The position numbers and the translations under genes were made by a program. Below, in pieces: positions 16,573 to 25,185 of a stretch of 64,000 bases of DNA. Below the pieces are notes generated by a model. It was given only the letters and a program-made list of their open reading frames with translations. It had not been told where the DNA came from and ran no database searches. The first letter of the stretch is position 1. The number at the start of each line of letters is the position of its first letter. The DNA comes from Pseudomonadaceae bacterium (GTDB taxonomy: Bacteria > Pseudomonadota > Gammaproteobacteria > Pseudomonadales > Azotimanducaceae), in contig JANSXA010000004.1 of assembly GCA_024743175.1 (NCBI GenBank), positions 1 through 64,000 of the forward strand, read 5' to 3'.

Positions 16573-19101
16573 ATGCAAATCGACGGGCCTGCTAATATTC
16601 CTGCCGAAGACGATGGCTCGACCATAGATTTGGATGCTTTGCGTGCCGAAGTCAGCAAATGGCAGGAGCGTGTACCCAAACTGGCCAAGGCCCTGCGCGA
16701 GCGTACCGAGGAACTGGCCGCTGCTCGTGAAGAGTTGCGCACAGCACAATCCAGCCCCGCCTCAGAAAGCCTGTCTTCCGAAGATACTGATGCCCGTTTG
16801 CAGGCGCGTAATGCCCTGATAGCGGAATTGCAGGAGAAAGTTACCGAGCTGGGCGAAAAACATCGCCAATTGTCCGGCACCCTGCATACCACCAACCTCG
16901 ATCTTGAAAGCGCCCGGGAAGACGCGCAGAACTGGCAGAGCAAGTGGCAGGCAGTGACTGCCTCTTTAGATGACTCAGTGGCTGTGGCAAGTCGCAGCAG
17001 CAGTGAGTTAGAGCAAGCACGAAAAGCCTGGGAAGAGGAGAAACAAGCCCTGGCTGAAGCCCACGATCAGGCGATGCAGCAGCTGCAGCGGGAAACAGAA
17101 TCTCTGCGCGTGCGTAATGCCAATCTGGGCGAAACAGTTGAGTTTGCCAACAAGCAGATCGAGTCACTTGGCGAAGACATGCAGCTTTTGATGGATCGCG
17201 GCAAGACCGCTGACGCCACCATAGCTCAGAGCCAGGAAGAGCTGGCACAGCTGCAAAAACAGATTGAAGAGCTCAATCAGAACAACACGACGCTGCAAAC
17301 CCAGCTGTCAGATCGACAGGGTTTATTGGATGACGCACAACAAGCTCTGCAGCAACGCGACGAGCAAGCTGCTCAGGCTGCTCAGCTTGCGCAACAGAAA
17401 CTGGAAGAAGCGCAAGCTGCGCTTGCTGAGACAGAAGCCCACTATCAGACCGGTATGCAGGCGGCTAACGAAGAGCAGACTCAGCTTGTGGATCAGCTCG
17501 ATAAGAAAGACGCGCAGATAGAGTCCTTAAATAAACAGTTAGATGAGGGGCTGACACTCGCGCAGAAACAGCGCGCGGCCCATCAGGAATTAGAGACAAA
17601 TGTGCAGTCGTTGCAGCAACAACTGCAACAGGCAGATGTCCGGTTTGAAGAAGCGTTGGCTGTGAAAGAAACAGCCCTGAGCGAAACACAGACAGCCCTG
17701 AGCGAAACTCAAACAGCCCTGAGCGAGTCGCAGACAGCCTTGAGCGAATCACAAACAGCCTTGAGCGAATCACAAACAGCTCTCAGTGAAACCCAGACAG
17801 CCCTGAGCGAATTAAAAACTGAGCTCAGTGAGATGCAGGCTGCCCAGCAGGCCAGTGAACAGGCACACCAGGCAGAGCTCGAAGCGCTACAAAAAGCTCA
17901 GTTACAGCAGCGCGAGAGCGATGCTGCAGAACTGGCTAAGCTGCGCGAGGATCAGGCGCGCTGGGTTGCTGTAGAACAGGACCTGCTGAATCAGGTGAAT
18001 GCGGTTGCTGAGGCCGGCAAAAACAAGCAGTTGGAGCTGGATACAGAGATTGAACGTTTGTCTGAGTGTGTCACTCAGGCCCAGGGCAGCCATTCAGAAC
18101 GCGAGGCGGAGCGTCGTGCTCTGACGACCCGCATAGATGAACTGGCAGACGAAAATGAAAAGTTAAAAAGCAGCCTTGAAGAGCGTTCTGCGCTGGTGCG
18201 AGAACTGGAAAACGAACGTGAAGCCCAGCGTCAGAACCAGCACAGCAGCGCATCGACATTGGCCGCCGAAGAGCAGCGACGTATTGAGCTCGAGCGTAAA
18301 GTGGCTACTTTTCAGGAGCATGCACAGAATCTTGAAGCGAAGCTTGCGACCCAACAGGGTTTGATGGGTGAGCTGGAAGCTGAGCTGAGCGAAGCGCGAA
18401 GCGAAAGCAGCCAGAGCCTGAAAGACGCAGAACATAAGTATCGTCAGGAAAAAGAAGAGCGTGCAGCGTTGGCTGAACAGCTCACCGCGCTGCAGCATCG
18501 CACTGGTGATCTGGAGCGTCATAACAAGGAACTGACAGCGGCAGCGCAATCGTACAAAGAGGCCATCAACGAATCCGAAGATGCGCTGCAACGAGAACGC
18601 TCAGCCAGGCAGGATCAGCAGAATGCAGTGAGCAATCTGCAGGCAGAGATCGAACAGCTGCAGGCCTCTGCCTCATCCACGTCGACTAAAGAGCAGGAAA
18701 CAAGCGGTACGCCGGCAACTCATCAGACCAAGGAGCTTGAACAGTTACTGCGCGAAAGAACTGAAGAGTTAGACAAGCTGCGCTGGAAGCTTGAGCAACC
18801 GGTGGAAAACGATGACAAGCTGGTGATGATTCTGAATCAACAGCTTGATGATGCGAGACAGGAAAATAAACGCCTTAGAGAAAAAGCCGCAGCGGCGAAT
18901 GCCGGTGAGGAGCTCACGCGTATCAAAGGCATTGGTGATAAACTGGCTCAACAGCTGCAGGAATTTGGTGTCACAACGGTGGCCCAGGTAGCAGCGATAA
19001 ACCTGGCCGCGCTGGATAACGAAAACCATCCGCTGCACTCGCTGCAGAGCCGCATCAGCCGGGATGAATGGATAGAACAGGCAAAAGATCTTTTGAAATA
19101 G
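16573..19101 (+). CDS. Long coiled-coil protein with C-terminal HhH-like domain
   Basis: About 842 residues, nearly all Glu/Gln/Ala/Leu-rich heptads from residue ~20 to ~750, predicted as one very long coiled coil. Residues ~367-422 are eight tandem heptads of the type TALSETQ. The last ~65 residues switch to a compact domain, ELTRIKGIGDKLAQQLQEFG, a helix-hairpin-helix-like module also found at the C-termini of ribosomal and DNA-binding proteins. No membrane segment. The start is uncertain: the frame is open to a GTG at 16474, but that extra part looks non-coding. It could be a structural or nucleoid protein. Confidence 0.75.
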   Translation: MQIDGPANIPAEDDGSTIDLDALRAEVSKWQERVPKLAKALRERTEELAAAREELRTAQSSPASESLSSEDTDARLQARNALIAELQEKVTELGEKHRQLSGTLHTTNLDLESAREDAQNWQSKWQAVTASLDDSVAVASRSSSELEQARKAWEEEKQALAEAHDQAMQQLQRETESLRVRNANLGETVEFANKQIESLGEDMQLLMDRGKTADATIAQSQEELAQLQKQIEELNQNNTTLQTQLSDRQGLLDDAQQALQQRDEQAAQAAQLAQQKLEEAQAALAETEAHYQTGMQAANEEQTQLVDQLDKKDAQIESLNKQLDEGLTLAQKQRAAHQELETNVQSLQQQLQQADVRFEEALAVKETALSETQTALSETQTALSESQTALSESQTALSESQTALSETQTALSELKTELSEMQAAQQASEQAHQAELEALQKAQLQQRESDAAELAKLREDQARWVAVEQDLLNQVNAVAEAGKNKQLELDTEIERLSECVTQAQGSHSEREAERRALTTRIDELADENEKLKSSLEERSALVRELENEREAQRQNQHSSASTLAAEEQRRIELERKVATFQEHAQNLEAKLATQQGLMGELEAELSEARSESSQSLKDAEHKYRQEKEERAALAEQLTALQHRTGDLERHNKELTAAAQSYKEAINESEDALQRERSARQDQQNAVSNLQAEIEQLQASASSTSTKEQETSGTPATHQTKELEQLLRERTEELDKLRWKLEQPVENDDKLVMILNQQLDDARQENKRLREKAAAANAGEELTRIKGIGDKLAQQLQEFGVTTVAQVAAINLAALDNENHPLHSLQSRISRDEWIEQAKDLLK
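17671..17838 (+). repeat. Eight tandem 21-bp repeats inside the coiled-coil gene
   Basis: Eight head-to-tail 21-bp units encode the heptad TALSE(T/S)Q. Units 1 and 2 differ by two bases and units 4 and 5 are identical, while the last two units have drifted (LSELKT, LSEMQA). Because 21 bp is exactly one coiled-coil heptad, changes in copy number would lengthen or shorten the rod without breaking frame or register. Confidence 0.92.
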
Positions 19102-19120
19102 GTCAATCCTGAACGCCGGT

Positions 19121-20851
19121 TCAGCCGCGCTTTGTCAACTGTTGCAGTATCTCTTCCCAGTACTGGTAGAAAACTGCAGAGCCGTGGTTTCCAAATACCC
19201 GCAGCTCAAAATCCAGACCCTTAAGTTCAGCCAGCAGATTGTCGAGCGGGCTCAGCGTGTCATCTTCTCCATGCCAGACAGATACAGAAGCGCTGATCGT
19301 GTTGAGGTCAATTTTTTCCGGGTGAGTCAGGCAGCGTATCTCGCCGGCGATGCCACTGGCTGAAACCACAAGACTTTCCAGAGATGCCTTCACCATGTGT
19401 TCAAGTACTTCTGGATTTGCTGCAAAAAACCTTTTGTCAGAATCAGCAGAACAATAGAATCTTCGAATCAATGCCCGATTTGTACTTTCTGTTGCGCGGC
19501 TCCGCAAAATGTTGAAAAACGTTGTCAGCAGCCAGGGCTGCTTTGATAGATGTTGACGCAGCGCCGTAATAGAACCGCCATCGGCGTGGTTGTATCCCGC
19601 AGGACCACGCCCGCTAACCAGCATCAGGTGTTTAACGCGACTGCGCAGGCGCGCTGCAGCGGCAAGCGCATGAGCTGCACCGGCGAGAAATCCCAACAGT
19701 GAAACTTCGTTGATGCTCAGAGCATTCATTAAATCTTCAATGTCGGCTGAAGTAGTCTCAAACGTGTATTGATCAACAGGATCAGAAAAACCAGTGCCGG
19801 GTCTTTCGACGGCAATCAGTTTAAGTCCCAGCTGACTTGCCAGAGCTTCTGTACCGGGCAGTAACCTCGAGCAGCCCACCGACTCATGGAAATAGATCAC
19901 TGTCTTCTCACCCTCACCATAGGTGCGATAAGCCAGCCTGCGGGGCTTGTCGCCCCTGGAAATGATGACAAACTGATGTTGTGGGTACTGATCGGTTGAG
20001 ACCAGTTCAGCAGTTGGGTCAGCCGGACCCGCGATTACAGACAAAATCACCTGTAGCTGGGTCATCATCAGAATCAGATCGCCCTGACGATTTATTTTAG
20101 TTTTTTCAAAAACGGCCTGTAGCTGGTTGCGAACAGTATTTGGGCTGATGTTCAGTGCCTTTGCTATTTGTTTCAGCTGTAAACCACTGTTCAGGTGTTG
20201 GCAGATTTCACTTTCCGCAGGCGTCAGCCCGAAGCTTGTTTGTAGGACACGTGTAGCCTGTGTGCTGGTAGAGCTGGGGGCAATCAGGAAGCCTGCGTCT
20301 ACGTTCTTGTTTTGCAGGTTAAACGCTGCGGGCAGGTCATCTGCAGCCACCATATATCCGTAGCGTGAAGTTGTTCCAGTGCCATGTAGACTGACAAGTG
20401 CATGGCGTTGTTTTCGAGCAGTGACAGCTGCCAGAGCCTGATCAAACTCTGCGGCGGAGGCTGGGTCAATAAATGTAAGGCTTTCACCCTCGATAGAGCA
20501 GTAGTTACTCAATGAGCCGTTTTGCTCGCTGGCTTCGACAATGCAGGCATTGTTGTCCAACAGGAAATAGTGACAGCCCACGTAGCTGTTCTGCTGGCCG
20601 GATTCACCGCGTAGCTGCCAGGCCAGTGTTTCAGCCTGGCTCAATGTGGTTAACAGTTGAGTTGGATCCAGCGCCTCAATTTTCTGACCATCACGATTCA
20701 GCGCCTGAGCAAATGCTTCCCAGGCTGTGGGGTCCAGGGCATAGCCGATCAGCGCATCAATAAAACCCGCCGGTAATGCATCAGTTGAGTCAGATTTTAA
20801 CAACGCCTGTCGGCTCCATTTTATTTGCAGCGGCAATCGACGCGAACTCAT
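19121..20851 (-). CDS. LuxR-type transcriptional regulator fused to an alpha/beta-hydrolase-like domain
   Basis: 576 residues in three parts. Residues ~1-190 form a PAS-like sensor (HYFLLDNNACIVEASEQN) of the kind found before LuxR HTH domains. Residues ~200-275 are the HTH: FGLTPAESEICQHLNSGL, then IAKALNISPNTVRNQLQAVF. Residues ~290-576 form an alpha/beta hydrolase: YFHESVGCSRLLPG, AVERPGTGFSDP, the elbow LLGFLAGAAHAL, WHGEDDTLSP and FGNHGS. The acid and His remain, but the nucleophile position is Leu where GxSxG is expected. This suggests a ligand sensor rather than an enzyme. GTG at 20872 and TTG at 20854 are other starts. Confidence 0.82.
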   Translation of the reverse strand: MSSRRLPLQIKWSRQALLKSDSTDALPAGFIDALIGYALDPTAWEAFAQALNRDGQKIEALDPTQLLTTLSQAETLAWQLRGESGQQNSYVGCHYFLLDNNACIVEASEQNGSLSNYCSIEGESLTFIDPASAAEFDQALAAVTARKQRHALVSLHGTGTTSRYGYMVAADDLPAAFNLQNKNVDAGFLIAPSSTSTQATRVLQTSFGLTPAESEICQHLNSGLQLKQIAKALNISPNTVRNQLQAVFEKTKINRQGDLILMMTQLQVILSVIAGPADPTAELVSTDQYPQHQFVIISRGDKPRRLAYRTYGEGEKTVIYFHESVGCSRLLPGTEALASQLGLKLIAVERPGTGFSDPVDQYTFETTSADIEDLMNALSINEVSLLGFLAGAAHALAAAARLRSRVKHLMLVSGRGPAGYNHADGGSITALRQHLSKQPWLLTTFFNILRSRATESTNRALIRRFYCSADSDKRFFAANPEVLEHMVKASLESLVVSASGIAGEIRCLTHPEKIDLNTISASVSVWHGEDDTLSPLDNLLAELKGLDFELRVFGNHGSAVFYQYWEEILQQLTKRG

Positions 20852-20961
20852 CAATGTACCTGCCCAATCCACCTCAGACCAGGTTTGAGCGGCAAAATCA
20901 GGGTTTCACATTACCAGATGGCCTCGTTATGATGGAGATCTTCCAGCCATCAGCAGGGGTT

Positions 20962-21195
20962 ATGGATAACCAAATTTCGCCCGAAAAGCGGCTTTCGTCT
21001 GAGCACACAGAATTGCCGGATGATGACAATCGTCGCAGCGAATCGGATCGCAGAGCTGAAGATCGTCGCCGCAGTGCACAAGGTTTGTTTGAATTGCGCG
21101 CGCGACGTGATCGTGTGGTAGAAGACCGGCGCCGTATTGATCGCCGTGACGGTCCCCGCTGGCGGCTCGCTTTCTGGCGTCGCAACGAAACCTGA
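20962..21195 (+). CDS. Small Arg/Asp-rich protein, unknown function
   Basis: 77 residues from the ATG at 20962, which follows CAGGGGTT. The composition is striking: NRRSESDRRAEDRRRSAQ and DRVVEDRRRIDRRDGPRW, with repeated D-R-R units, ending LAFWRRNET. Similar DRR-rich tails occur in small uncharacterised proteobacterial proteins; no function is known to me. It runs divergently from the LuxR-hydrolase gene; the frame is open further upstream (ATGs at 20929 and 20932), but those starts lack a ribosome binding site. Confidence 0.6.
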   Translation: MDNQISPEKRLSSEHTELPDDDNRRSESDRRAEDRRRSAQGLFELRARRDRVVEDRRRIDRRDGPRWRLAFWRRNET

Positions 21196-21318
21196 AACAT
21201 CTGTATTCGACACGTTCTTCAACGTGCCGCAAAAGCAACGTAAAAATACCCCTCCCAACGGCGCCATCGTGCTGAATATCGGCTAAAATCCGCGCCTCTC
21301 TTTTTTCAAGGAATGGTC

Positions 21319-21954
21319 ATGGCGCGTTGGGTTTTGCAACTGGTTGTATTAGGTGCAGGCATATTGGGCGGTTATTCATCAGCTGTGGCTGGCGATGCTG
21401 AGGCGGGCAAAAGCCTTTATCCGGTTTGTACAGCCTGCCATGGTCCAACGGGGCTCGGTAACCAGGCGATGAATGCACCAAAGCTTGCCGGCCAGGAACC
21501 CTGGTATATCGTTAAACAAATGCAACTGTTCCAGAATGGCGCTCGTGGTACAGCGCCTGGCGATATGCACGGCATGCAGATGGCAATGATGTCAAAAGGA
21601 CCTCAACTTGCTGGTGAGGAGGCACTGCAGAATCTCGCAGCCTACATCGGCACTTTCCAGGATGCAGACGTACCCGAAACAGTCAGCGGTGATGTTGCCG
21701 CAGGAAAAACCCTCTACACCACATGTGCGGCCTGTCACGGCCCAGCAGGTCAGGGTGTTGAAGCCATGGCTGGACCTAAACTTGCCGGACAGAGCGACTG
21801 GTATCTGGTCAATCAGCTGAACAAATTCAAGCAGGGGCAGCGTGGCTACCACAACATGGACCATGGTGGTCGGCAAATGCGTCCCATGGTCGCAACGTTG
21901 GTAGACGACAAAGCGATCAATGATGTTGTCGCTTACATCAATGCGCTGAAGTAG
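21319..21954 (+). CDS. Diheme cytochrome c (c4-like)
   Basis: 211 residues with a signal peptide (VLQLVVLGAGILGGYSSAVAG) and two tandem cytochrome c domains. Each has a heme site, VCTACHGPTG near residue 36 and TCAACHGPAG near 136, each followed by PKLAGQ and a later Met-containing segment (MMSKGPQLAG, MRPMVATL) that can supply the distal ligand. A periplasmic electron carrier. AAGGA is 6 nt before the ATG at 21319; the ATG at 21313 is too close to it. Alanine racemase follows 26 bp later. Confidence 0.92.
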   Translation: MARWVLQLVVLGAGILGGYSSAVAGDAEAGKSLYPVCTACHGPTGLGNQAMNAPKLAGQEPWYIVKQMQLFQNGARGTAPGDMHGMQMAMMSKGPQLAGEEALQNLAAYIGTFQDADVPETVSGDVAAGKTLYTTCAACHGPAGQGVEAMAGPKLAGQSDWYLVNQLNKFKQGQRGYHNMDHGGRQMRPMVATLVDDKAINDVVAYINALK

Positions 21955-21980
21955 CTGCTACCCATGTGCTCAGAAGCGTT

Positions 21981-23048
21981 ATGACCAGCCGGTTGTCGAT
22001 ATCGCTCGGCAACTTGGCAGCAAATTACCAGCTGCTGCGTAAGCACAATAACGGACCGGTAGCAGCTGTCGTGAAAGCAGATGGTTACGGCCTTGGCAGC
22101 GTTGCTGTTGCGCGACGCCTGCTGCGCGAAGGTTGTGATCGTTTTTTTGTCGCAACACCTGAAGAAGGTACAGATCTGCGCTCGGGCCTTGATGCAGTTG
22201 ATGCTCGACAGGTTAAAATATACGTGCTGTCCGGGGTTTACTCTGAAGTGCTGCCGCTGTTCACCAGCCATAATCTTACGCCGGTGCTGAACTCAACAGA
22301 ACAGATTCAAACCTGGTCGCCCCTGCAACGTCCGGCTGCTCTACATTTTGACAGCGGTATGCATCGACTGGGATTGCCGCTGCAGCCGGCAGACTATATC
22401 GGGTTGCCGTTCGACGTTGAGCTGTTTGTCAGCCATTTTGCAAATGCGGATGAGCGGAAACACCCGTCTATCAGGGAACAGCAGGAGCGTGCGCTGTCCT
22501 GTTACTCAATGCTGCATGAACACTACCCGGAGATGCAGTTCAGCCTGTCCAATTCAGCTGGCGTGTTGCATGACCTTGATGTTCCGCAACTCGCCAGAGC
22601 AGGAATTGCATTGTACGGCGGCAATCCATTTGTAGATGAAGACAACCCGCTGTTACCGGTTGCTCGATTGCAGGCAAAGGTGCTGCAGGTTCGGACGCTG
22701 CCGCCAGGCACGTCAATTGGTTACGGAGCAAGCTATACAACCAGCGAAGAAACCGAAGTAGCCACGCTTGGTGTGGGTTATGCTGATGGTGTGCCACGCC
22801 TTTTGTCCGGCAGAGGCAACGTCTGGTTTGCCTCAGGACAGGCGCCGATGGTGGGACGGATCAGTATGGATCTGATCACCGTTGACGTTTCTGGTTTGTC
22901 GGTGAGCGCTGGCGAGTGGGCGGAAATTTTCGGTCCGAACATCAGTATCGATGAAGTGGCGTCCCAGGCTCAAACCATCAGTTACGAAATTCTCACTGGC
23001 TTAGGCCGTCGTTCAGAACGGGTCTATCTTGAAGGGATGTTGACGTAG
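21981..23048 (+). CDS. alr: Alanine racemase
   Basis: A 355-residue PLP enzyme that interconverts L- and D-alanine for peptidoglycan. AAVVKADGYGLG carries the PLP Lys; SIGYGASYTTSEET carries the second catalytic base Tyr; RISMDLITVDVSG and GPNISIDEVA complete the C-terminal beta domain. Length is normal. A GTG at 21966 is also in frame. The 3' end overlaps the convergent TPR gene by 56 bp. Alanine dehydrogenase lies 2 kb downstream, so two alanine enzymes are close but not in one operon. Confidence 0.94.
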   Translation: MTSRLSISLGNLAANYQLLRKHNNGPVAAVVKADGYGLGSVAVARRLLREGCDRFFVATPEEGTDLRSGLDAVDARQVKIYVLSGVYSEVLPLFTSHNLTPVLNSTEQIQTWSPLQRPAALHFDSGMHRLGLPLQPADYIGLPFDVELFVSHFANADERKHPSIREQQERALSCYSMLHEHYPEMQFSLSNSAGVLHDLDVPQLARAGIALYGGNPFVDEDNPLLPVARLQAKVLQVRTLPPGTSIGYGASYTTSEETEVATLGVGYADGVPRLLSGRGNVWFASGQAPMVGRISMDLITVDVSGLSVSAGEWAEIFGPNISIDEVASQAQTISYEILTGLGRRSERVYLEGMLT

Positions 23049-23667
23049 CTGCCAGGTTCAGCACACGCACGTACTCCTGGTAATCCGCAGCGGCTTCCTG
23101 ATAGTCACCCTGAGCGCGTAGCGCCATTGAACGGTTATGGTGCAGCGCGGCTGTCACGTTGAGCTGTTGGTTTGACTGCGCCATGCCAAGCAGCCCTTTG
23201 CTGAACGCGTCGGTAGCAGCAGCAAAACTGTTCTGACGGATCAGCACAACCCCCCAGTTGTTCAGCACCGATGGGTTATCTGGCTCGATAACCAGTGCTT
23301 CTTCAATATAGTTTCTGGCTGCAGCGAGGTCGTTGCTGGCGACGCTCAGCCTGCACATGGCGATAAGAATCTGCGTGCGTGTGGCGGGTGAGTTGTTGCT
23401 CGACAGCGCTGCTTCGCAGCGTCTGAATTGGTCTTCACCGATTGCGGGTGTCGGGTTCAGGCACTGTTCAACATTGTCAGTCACCGGGCGGCTTGACAGC
23501 TCAATCCGGGGGACAGGATTGTTGATGCGCGTGTCAGCCGCACTCTGGGCGTAGCTGCCCGCAGCGAAAGAAAGACACAGTGTGGCCAGCAATAGTTTGA
23601 ACAGCAATTTGGCAACTTGAGCTAGTGAGCGAGCCGCATTGTCATATAAGCCCGGCGTCTGTCGCAA
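22993..23667 (-). CDS. Exported TPR-repeat protein
   Basis: A 224-residue frame with a hydrophobic export signal (LLFKLLLATLCLSFAAGSYAQ) and tetratricopeptide helices: AARNYIEEALVIEPDNPSVLNNWGVVLIRQ and ALRAQGDYQEAAADYQEYV. It probably scaffolds protein contacts in the periplasm. No ATG is available: TTG at 23667 or TTG at 23607 are the candidates, so the exact N-terminus is open. Its last 56 bp run antisense to the end of alr. Confidence 0.72.
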   Translation of the reverse strand: MRQTPGLYDNAARSLAQVAKLLFKLLLATLCLSFAAGSYAQSAADTRINNPVPRIELSSRPVTDNVEQCLNPTPAIGEDQFRRCEAALSSNNSPATRTQILIAMCRLSVASNDLAAARNYIEEALVIEPDNPSVLNNWGVVLIRQNSFAAATDAFSKGLLGMAQSNQQLNVTAALHHNRSMALRAQGDYQEAAADYQEYVRVLNLAATSTSLQDRPVLNDGLSQ

Positions 23668-23726
23668 CTACTGCCAGCAAAGACGTTGCTGGGGTAAGCT
23701 TGGGGCTTTGTTGGAGGGAGAAGATC

Positions 23727-24539
23727 ATGGCTCAAGGGGTAAACAGGAACGGTGTGCTGGCCGGTCAGGTGGCACTGGTGACGGGCGCCAGTCGGGGTAT
23801 CGGGCTGGCCATCGCAAAACGCTTTGCGATGGAAGGCGCCAAAGTTGTGGTGACAGCGCGTACGGTGTCAGCTGATCAACATTACCTGCCGGGTACTATT
23901 TCGGAGACCGTCGCGCAGATTAATGAGGCGGGCGGCGAAGCGATTGCGGTGCAGGCGGATTTGGGCGTCAGCGAGGACAGGCATCGACTGGTCGCCGAGG
24001 CCGAGGCGGCATTTGGTGGCGTGGATATCCTGGTAAATAACGCTGCCATCACCTATTTCATTCCTGTTGCAGACTTTCCCGAGAAACGCTTCCGCCTGAT
24101 GATGGACGTGCAGGTCTGGACACCATTTGAGTTGGCGCAGCTGGTTCTGCCGGGTATGCGCGAGCGCGGTCGCGGTTGGATTCTGAATGTTTCCTCTCAC
24201 GCAGCGATCCACCCGGAGAAAACCATGCCCGGGCGGGGCGGTACCGTGTATGGCATGTGCAAAGCCGCGCTGGAGCGATTCACCACCGGGCTTGCCCAGG
24301 AGTTGTATGATGAAAAAATTGGTGTGAATGTGATCTCTCCGGGTCTCGTTGCAACCCCTGGCGTGATGCATCACAAACTGATCAACGAGCAGAATAAAGA
24401 CAACGTCACGCCAGTGGAACACATGGCGGAAGCCTGTTTACGGCTGTGTCATGGCGATCCGCAGAGCCTTACCGGGCGCATTGATTACGCGGATGCGGTG
24501 ATGGAAGAATTTGACCTGCAAGCTGCGGAACTGATTTAG
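23727..24539 (+). CDS. Short-chain dehydrogenase/reductase (SDR)
   Basis: A 270-residue classical SDR. LVTGASRGIGLAIAKRF is the TGxxxGxG cofactor motif, ILVNNAAIT the NNAG motif, NVSSHAA the catalytic Ser and YGMCKAALERF the YxxxK pair. Arg-containing VVVTARTV suggests NADP preference, which is only an inference. The ATG at 23727 has a strong GGAGGGAGAAG upstream. No neighbour gives the substrate. Confidence 0.9.
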   Translation: MAQGVNRNGVLAGQVALVTGASRGIGLAIAKRFAMEGAKVVVTARTVSADQHYLPGTISETVAQINEAGGEAIAVQADLGVSEDRHRLVAEAEAAFGGVDILVNNAAITYFIPVADFPEKRFRLMMDVQVWTPFELAQLVLPGMRERGRGWILNVSSHAAIHPEKTMPGRGGTVYGMCKAALERFTTGLAQELYDEKIGVNVISPGLVATPGVMHHKLINEQNKDNVTPVEHMAEACLRLCHGDPQSLTGRIDYADAVMEEFDLQAAELI

Positions 24540-24562
24540 CGAGTAAATACTTACTAACCGCA

Positions 24563-25048
24563 TCAGGTCTTTGCAGCGCGTATGGGTAACTCGGTTTTTT
24601 TGGTGACCGTGCGTAATGCAAAGCTGGAGTGCACTCGGTCAACACCGGGCAGGCGGGTCAGATGCTGGCTGTGCACGCGTTCGTAGTCGCGTGCATCGGC
24701 GACCACAACCCGCAGTAAATAGTCAGCGTCGCCACTCATCAGGTAACACTCCATCACTTCGGGAAGACCGCGGGCTTCTGCCTCAAAAGCGGCAAGGTCT
24801 GCCTGCTGCTGGCTGAGCAGCGTGATACGCACAAATACATTGTCTGGATAACCCGCACTGGACTGATCCACCAGGCCGACGTAACCCCGGATAAAGCCAC
24901 TTTCCTCCAGCGCTCTTACGCGCCGTAAGCAGGCGGACTCAGACAGACTGACCCGCTCGGCCAGCGCGGCGTTGCTGAGGCGGCCATCTGACTGTAGTTC
25001 TCGCAGGATCAATCGGTCAATTCGATCAATATCGCTGTAATTTGCCAT
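24563..25048 (-). CDS. Lrp/AsnC family transcriptional regulator
   Basis: A 161-residue Lrp-type regulator. The N-terminal HTH (IDRLILRELQSDGRLSNAALAERVSLSESACLRRVRALEE) binds DNA and the C-terminal RAM domain (VFVRITLLSQQQADLAAFE, VMECYLMSGDADYLLRVVVAD) binds amino acids and oligomerises. It is transcribed away from ald across a 137-bp gap, so it probably controls the alanine dehydrogenase operon in response to an amino acid, as known for several ald systems. An ATG at 25063 is also in frame. Confidence 0.9.
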   Translation of the reverse strand: MANYSDIDRIDRLILRELQSDGRLSNAALAERVSLSESACLRRVRALEESGFIRGYVGLVDQSSAGYPDNVFVRITLLSQQQADLAAFEAEARGLPEVMECYLMSGDADYLLRVVVADARDYERVHSQHLTRLPGVDRVHSSFALRTVTKKTELPIRAAKT

Positions 25049-25185
25049 TAAATACTCATTCATTGAAAGATTATTGCTTTTCTAGCCTATTCTAAGACCA
25101 CAACGCAAGGAACCCCACCCGCAGCTTTCGTAAACTGTCGAAGAAGCAGAACACATACTATTTATGTTCAAAAAGGAGCTGGCTG

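Noticed and set aside
17671-17838. CRISPR-like regular repeats
   Set aside because: The 21-bp units are contiguous, without spacers, and encode heptads of a coiled coil.
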